DNA from: Anthopleura xanthogrammica
Taxonomy: Eukaryota; Cnidaria; Anthozoa; Actiniaria; Actiniidae
Direction: 5' to 3'
DNA length: 64,000 nt
Assembly: GCA_964019055.1 (NCBI GenBank)
Contig: OZ025218.1
Coordinates: 3,928,169 to 3,992,168, forward strand
In this document: in pieces, positions 63,991 to 64,000 of the stretch
Layout of the letters: the number at the start of each line of letters is the position of its first letter
Numbering within the stretch: the first letter of the stretch is position 1
Made by a program: the position numbers and the translations under genes
Notes under the pieces: model-generated
What the model saw: the letters and a program-made list of their open reading frames with translations, nothing else
The model's database searches: none
Told to the model about the DNA's origin: nothing

Positions 63991-64000
63991 CAAAAACAAA

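Overview
This is an animal nuclear window: AT-rich, intron-bearing and full of repeats. The gene set (a secreted PAN/EGF/discoidin protein, UBE2T, a JmjC protein, a CRAL-TRIO protein) together with gypsy, Penelope-like, LINE, SINE and many MITE-like repeats suggests an invertebrate, most likely a cnidarian such as a sea anemone or coral. The species assignment is inference. Gene models were built by hand from GT-AG junctions and reading phase. There is no prokaryotic or phage content and no CRISPR.

Layout. 1-15035: a tandem segmental duplication. Copy 1 is 1-6468, copy 2 is 6469-13237, and a partial third copy is 13238-15035. Copies 1 and 2 each carry the same minus-strand seven-exon CRAL-TRIO (SEC14-like) gene. 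Copy 2 is open (406 aa). Copy 1 has a 1-bp deletion in exon 4 and looks dead. 15899-22707: a minus-strand RRM plus coiled-coil gene (about 187 aa). 24957-36320: a minus-strand ten-exon JmjC oxygenase gene with a predicted signal peptide (356 aa). 36852-41465: plus-strand UBE2T, six exons, 236 aa, sharing a 531-bp divergent promoter region with the JmjC gene. 45174-52304: a minus-strand secreted protein (signal peptide, PAN, EGF, EGF, discoidin), with one additional decayed EGF exon. 54440-61010: a gypsy-type LTR retrotransposon with identical 109-bp LTRs and a 5-bp target duplication. It is broken by a nonsense codon, a frameshift and a 2.1-kb Penelope-like insertion. 61282-63990: two minisatellites (69-bp and 40-bp periods).

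The host genes do not form a pathway. UBE2T (Fanconi anaemia E2) and the JmjC gene are linked only by their head-to-head promoters.

The most notable structure is the density of foldback and MITE-like elements. Several have 9-11-bp target-site duplications: a 280-bp near-perfect palindrome, a 106-bp element, a 337-bp element, and a 1801-bp foldback whose arms each contain a 29-bp satellite array. Long duplications and long inverted arms are typical of Mutator-like families, but no transposase is in the window. Penelope-type hammerhead-like motifs occur at several places.
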